Shown piece by piece: positions 60,327 through 64,000 of a stretch of DNA of 64,000 bases (positions are counted from its first letter, which is position 1; the number at the start of each line of letters is the position of its first letter). A model generated the notes under the pieces. It saw only the letters and a program-made list of their open reading frames with translations. It did no database searches and was not told the origin of the DNA. The stretch is from NCBI GenBank assembly GCA_938028465.1, contig CALJAA010000095.1, positions 1 to 64,000 on the forward strand, read 5' to 3'. This DNA comes from an uncultured Granulosicoccaceae bacterium. Its GTDB lineage: Bacteria > Pseudomonadota > Gammaproteobacteria > Granulosicoccales > Granulosicoccaceae. The position numbers and the translations under genes are program-made.

Positions 60327-60749
60327 TTGGAGACGATGATGTTACTAACAGACGTACAACAACAAAGCAGCACTGACACTATTGAAGAATCTCATCAGAT
60401 AGTTATCGAAGATACCATCGCTGAATCTGATCTGGATGACATTTTAGATTCCTACACCTACGAAGATTTCGAAGGCTTTCAGGGTGGTATACAAGACGAG
60501 CAGTGGTTACATCAACTTCAGAACGACTGGCAGTGCATAGCGTCAGATTACTCTGTCCAGTATAAGCGCATGAGTGAACACTACCATTCCTTACACACCA
60601 ATAATCTAGCTATTGATCTGAACCGACAAAAAGATGTGGGTGAATTTAAAATCGTTGACATCACACGTTGTTCGTATGAAGTTCACGAAGGCCAGTATAT
60701 TCGAGTTAGTGTTAATGCGAAGCTCGTGTTTAGAAAGAGGGATCAATAG
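60327..60749 (+). CDS. Hypothetical protein, 140 aa
   Basis: Intact ORF between annotated genes; start could be the ATG at 60336 or 60339; no family recognised. Confidence 0.5.
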   Translation: METMMLLTDVQQQSSTDTIEESHQIVIEDTIAESDLDDILDSYTYEDFEGFQGGIQDEQWLHQLQNDWQCIASDYSVQYKRMSEHYHSLHTNNLAIDLNRQKDVGEFKIVDITRCSYEVHEGQYIRVSVNAKLVFRKRDQ

Positions 60750-60788
60750 ACTATGGTAGTAAAACAAGCGTCAATGAAGAAAGTCGAT

Positions 60789-60826
60789 AGAGAGGCCATT
60801 CAATAATCCGAATAGCCTCTCTTCAA
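60789..60826. terminator. Stem-loop terminator between convergent genes
   Basis: AGAGAGGCCATTC-AATAATCC-GAATAGCCTCTCT. Confidence 0.7.
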
Positions 60827-60828
60827 AA

Positions 60829-61266
60829 CTAGTATGGAGCTATTTTTAACCAGTTTTCATTGCCATCCGCGATATGCTTAGGCACGTTAGCACGCCATTT
60901 TTTCTGTGCGCCTTCGTGTACTTTTATGTACAGCTTGTTGTCTTCTATTTGCCAAACTTGAGGATCGCCCGGCCGTTTATAGTTTTGTGATGCCGCCCAA
61001 GCGCAATAACCATCGTATTGAGGTGCAAAGGCAACAGGGTCTGCTTTAAATAGATCGCGATTTTTTTCACTCGAAAAGTACCAAACAGCCCCATTCCAAA
61101 AATGATGAAACTTTGCACGGCCCTGTACTGGTTTACCTTCAGTAAAGTACGACACAGAGTCATAACCACCAATGGCAGTTGATAGCTGATTGGTAGCGTG
61201 TACGTTACCCATGAGCATAAGCCCAGCAGTCAACGAGATGAGTGACATAGTGAGTTTTCTTAGCAT
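60829..61266 (-). CDS. YHS-domain secreted protein
   Basis: AIGGYDSVSYFTEGKPVQGRAKFHHFWNGAVWYFSSEKNRDLFKADPVAFAPQYDGYCAWA. Confidence 0.88.
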   Translation of the reverse strand: MLRKLTMSLISLTAGLMLMGNVHATNQLSTAIGGYDSVSYFTEGKPVQGRAKFHHFWNGAVWYFSSEKNRDLFKADPVAFAPQYDGYCAWAASQNYKRPGDPQVWQIEDNKLYIKVHEGAQKKWRANVPKHIADGNENWLKIAPY

Positions 61267-61349
61267 GGTGAATCTTCCTAGTGGGTGGAGAGCAGAGGAT
61301 TCACTCTAGATGCCGTCCTTTAAGTGGAGATAAAGGTTTCTTAAAGAAT

Positions 61350-62456
61350 TTATAAAGATTGCGAAGAAGGGGTGGTGATAGCTGATAGTTGGTCAGGGAT
61401 TGAGAACCAAATAGTGAATAACCCATTGTTACTACTTGCGCCAACTGAGCCTTCATGCGCTTCCACCAATTTTTTGACGATCGCTAAACCAATGCCAGCA
61501 CCGCCACTGTTTCTAGAGCGGGATTTCTCGGTTCGATAAAAGCGTTCAAAGATTAATTGCAGATCGTCTGCATTAATTGTCTCGGATTGGTTAGACATAT
61601 TCAGTCGAAACGCGCCGTCGTGCCGTTCGCACCAAATATGAATGTCGCTACCCGGTGGTGAGTACTGACAAGCGTTGTCGATAAAAATACTAATAATGAT
61701 GTGCAACTTTTCCATATCGGCAGATACCAGATGTGCCGATTCTGGCGTATCCACCGTGATATTCAGCGCTTTCTTCTTGATGCCATCTGCGTGGCTTTCT
61801 AGTGCGGTTGAAATAGTGTCTTGAATATTGATTGGGGTGATTTTGAGATTAAATCCGGCGGCATCAGCGCGGGATAAATCTAACAGGCTCTCAACTAAAT
61901 TGCCTAGCCGTAAAGCCTCCTTTTCAAGCACTCCAAGGTTGTGATCATTCGGTATAAGTACCTTATCCCGTAAGCCTTCAACATAACCCTGTATGTTGGT
62001 CACGGGGGTGCGTAGTTCGTGGGCTAAATCGGCCACCATGTTTTCACGTAGATCTTCAGACTGCTTAATATGGCCAGCCATCATATTAAACGCCTTAGCT
62101 AAATCCCCAAACTCATCATTGGATAGGGTTCGGGCCTTAGCGTCTCTATCGCCGGCGCTCATCTTATGTATAGCGATGGAGACTTCCTTTAAGGGGCGCA
62201 ACACACGATTACTGAGTAGGTAACTCACCATCACGGCCAACAGAATGGCCACGGCGCTGGCCCAAAATAAATATTGATGTACCGAGTCCAAAAACATCCG
62301 ATGGATGTCATTAGGTGCAATATTGTATTGATTCATCAGTTCAGTGAAGTAATCCGCCGCTAGGTATTCGATGGATAACCAAATCACACCAATCACCAGC
62401 CCGATGGCTGGGAAGTTCAGCGCCATTACTTTCCAAATCAAGCGTTGCCGTATCAT
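61350..62456 (-). CDS. Two-component sensor histidine kinase (BaeS-like)
   Basis: TM, HAMP (NRVLRPLKEVSIAIHKMSAGDRDAKA), LAHELRTPVTNIQGYVEGL, GGAGIGLAIVKKLVEAH. Confidence 0.9.
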   Translation of the reverse strand: MIRQRLIWKVMALNFPAIGLVIGVIWLSIEYLAADYFTELMNQYNIAPNDIHRMFLDSVHQYLFWASAVAILLAVMVSYLLSNRVLRPLKEVSIAIHKMSAGDRDAKARTLSNDEFGDLAKAFNMMAGHIKQSEDLRENMVADLAHELRTPVTNIQGYVEGLRDKVLIPNDHNLGVLEKEALRLGNLVESLLDLSRADAAGFNLKITPINIQDTISTALESHADGIKKKALNITVDTPESAHLVSADMEKLHIIISIFIDNACQYSPPGSDIHIWCERHDGAFRLNMSNQSETINADDLQLIFERFYRTEKSRSRNSGGAGIGLAIVKKLVEAHEGSVGASSNNGLFTIWFSIPDQLSAITTPSSQSL

Positions 62457-63140
62457 CTAGCTATCCAGTCGATAACCAACACCGCGTACGGTGGTGATGT
62501 AATTAGTTTGCTTGGATACGGATTCGATCTTTTGCCGAATACTGGCGATATGCACATCCACCACGCGGTCAATCACCGCTTGCCGGCCACTGTATAACTG
62601 ATCTAGTAGTTCTGGGCGGGTGAATACACGGCCCGGGCGAGTCATCAATGTTTTTAATAACACGAATTCGGAGGTGGTGAGGTTTATCGGAACATGTGAC
62701 AGGCTGACGTTATGGTTGGTTGAGTCTAAGCTGAGTGCGCCAACATTGAGTACTTCATTAGATGAGTCAGAATGGGTTTCGGATCGGCGTAAAATGGCGT
62801 GCACTCTAGCCACCACTTCTCGTGGGCTAAACGGCTTAACCACGTAGTCATCCGCCCCTAGATTAAAGCCTAAAATGCGATCGGCTTCTTCTTGGCGTGC
62901 TGAGAGGATTAGTATGGGAACATCAGAAGTAGAGCGTAGTTCTTCGCATACGTCCCAGCCATGAATGCCAGGCATCATTAAATCTAATACGATAAAGCTC
63001 AGGCTTCGGCTTTTTGCAATCTCTAGTGTATCTAAACCGTTTGCCGCACGCAGTGTTTCAAAGCCTTCTTTAGCGAAATAACGCATAAGAAGCTCGGAAG
63101 TGTTGTCATCATCCTCAGCAATTAAGATAGATTTACTCAT
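62457..63140 (-). CDS. OmpR-family response regulator
   Basis: SFIVLDLMMPGIHGWDVC; winged helix RVVDVHIASIRQKIE. Confidence 0.93.
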   Translation of the reverse strand: MSKSILIAEDDDNTSELLMRYFAKEGFETLRAANGLDTLEIAKSRSLSFIVLDLMMPGIHGWDVCEELRSTSDVPILILSARQEEADRILGFNLGADDYVVKPFSPREVVARVHAILRRSETHSDSSNEVLNVGALSLDSTNHNVSLSHVPINLTTSEFVLLKTLMTRPGRVFTRPELLDQLYSGRQAVIDRVVDVHIASIRQKIESVSKQTNYITTVRGVGYRLDS

Positions 63141-63341
63141 TTGAGATTAGGATAGGGAATCGCTGAATAGGTTCCCCAACATAAAAAAAGTGTAGTGGAT
63201 TGCAACTAGGCTCGGAGAAAACCTAGTTACAATCCAATCTACAAAGCGTGGTTTTCCTTGGCAAAAGTTCACCACCACACTTGTTGGTGCTAGTACCTGC
63301 GCATCCCTGTATTGGGATTATCGTGTAATGAGATGGCTGAT

Positions 63342-63986
63342 TTAGACTGCGCCATTAGGCGTCAGCAAAATTTTACCGTTGCGCCCCTCGCGGGCTGCAT
63401 GCTTTAACGCAGTGCCAATATCATTGAGCCCATAGGTGGCTTCAACCGGCGTGTTTAAAGTGCCGTCTACCACTAAGTTACTTAGATGCGCATACTGCGC
63501 TTCAATTTTATCGCGCGGCATGCTGCCTAGTAGTTTAGCTAACCAAAAGCCTGTTAAGGTTAAGCCACGAAATACAATTTGAGTGGGTGTCATCTGACAA
63601 GCTTCACCTGATAAAAAACCGTAATTAACAACCGTGCCATCATCTGATAAGCAATCCGCAATCTTAGTGGTGGCGCTGCCCGCTACGGCATCGATACCCA
63701 ACTTCACCGATGCATCCCCTGTGATGGCTTTGCAGCGTTGTACTAAATCAGGCCCATCCACTAACACCGCATCGGCACCCGCTGCGGTAAGGGGTGCGAT
63801 TAATTCTTCACGCCTAACTACATTGACGGTGCGCCAGCCATTAGCCTTTGCTAGTTGTATTAACGAATGCCCAACACCGGAGTTTGCCGCGTTTTGAACA
63901 ACCCAGTCACCCGGTTTTAAATCGCAATACTGCGTCAGCATTAGCCATGCCGTGGCAGGGTTTACTTTTAACATGGCCAGCTGCAA
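63342..63986 (-). CDS. Zn-dependent alcohol dehydrogenase/enoyl reductase family, probably truncated by the window edge
   Basis: WVVQNAANSGVGHSLIQLAKANGWRTVNVVR; N-terminal GroES-like part absent, expected beyond 64000. Confidence 0.8.
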   Translation of the reverse strand: MQLAMLKVNPATAWLMLTQYCDLKPGDWVVQNAANSGVGHSLIQLAKANGWRTVNVVRREELIAPLTAAGADAVLVDGPDLVQRCKAITGDASVKLGIDAVAGSATTKIADCLSDDGTVVNYGFLSGEACQMTPTQIVFRGLTLTGFWLAKLLGSMPRDKIEAQYAHLSNLVVDGTLNTPVEATYGLNDIGTALKHAAREGRNGKILLTPNGAV

Positions 63987-64000
63987 GGTATCGGCCTGTT

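Overview
64 kb bacterial (proteobacterial-looking) chromosomal window, densely coding. No rRNA, tRNA or CRISPR was recognised. Main blocks: a GltIJKL-type amino-acid ABC operon; two two-component systems; DbpA helicase; a SELENBP1-like methanethiol oxidase/ferredoxin operon; a sulfur/thiol accessory island (about 22.4-34.3 kb); a polyol/sugar catabolic locus with ABC transporter and SorC regulator (34.4-47.3 kb); a PhnDCEE transporter with a glycosyltransferase; and housekeeping genes. The most interesting signal is in the thiol island. It is bounded by two paralogous cysteine-synthase-glutaredoxin fusion genes and contains a LysE exporter, alpha/beta hydrolase, OsmC, flavin monooxygenase, soluble PAS hybrid kinase/response regulator, truncated hemoglobin and a divergent PAS-cyclase. 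Five promoter regions in it share one non-coding architecture, read by eye: TAACAnnTGAAACAA, then a second TGAAAC-like site 33-34 bp after the first, then GATACT 16 bp later. This looks like an undescribed local regulon. Other second-look items are a caspase-fold protein whose His/Cys dyad reads as Tyr/Asn (pseudo-orthocaspase) next to a lipoprotein, a cyclase with altered catalytic residues, hairpins directly after three ABC binding-protein genes, and palindromic GTCATCCCCGCG repeats with an 18-bp tandem expansion. All homology calls come from reading the translations; no searches were run.
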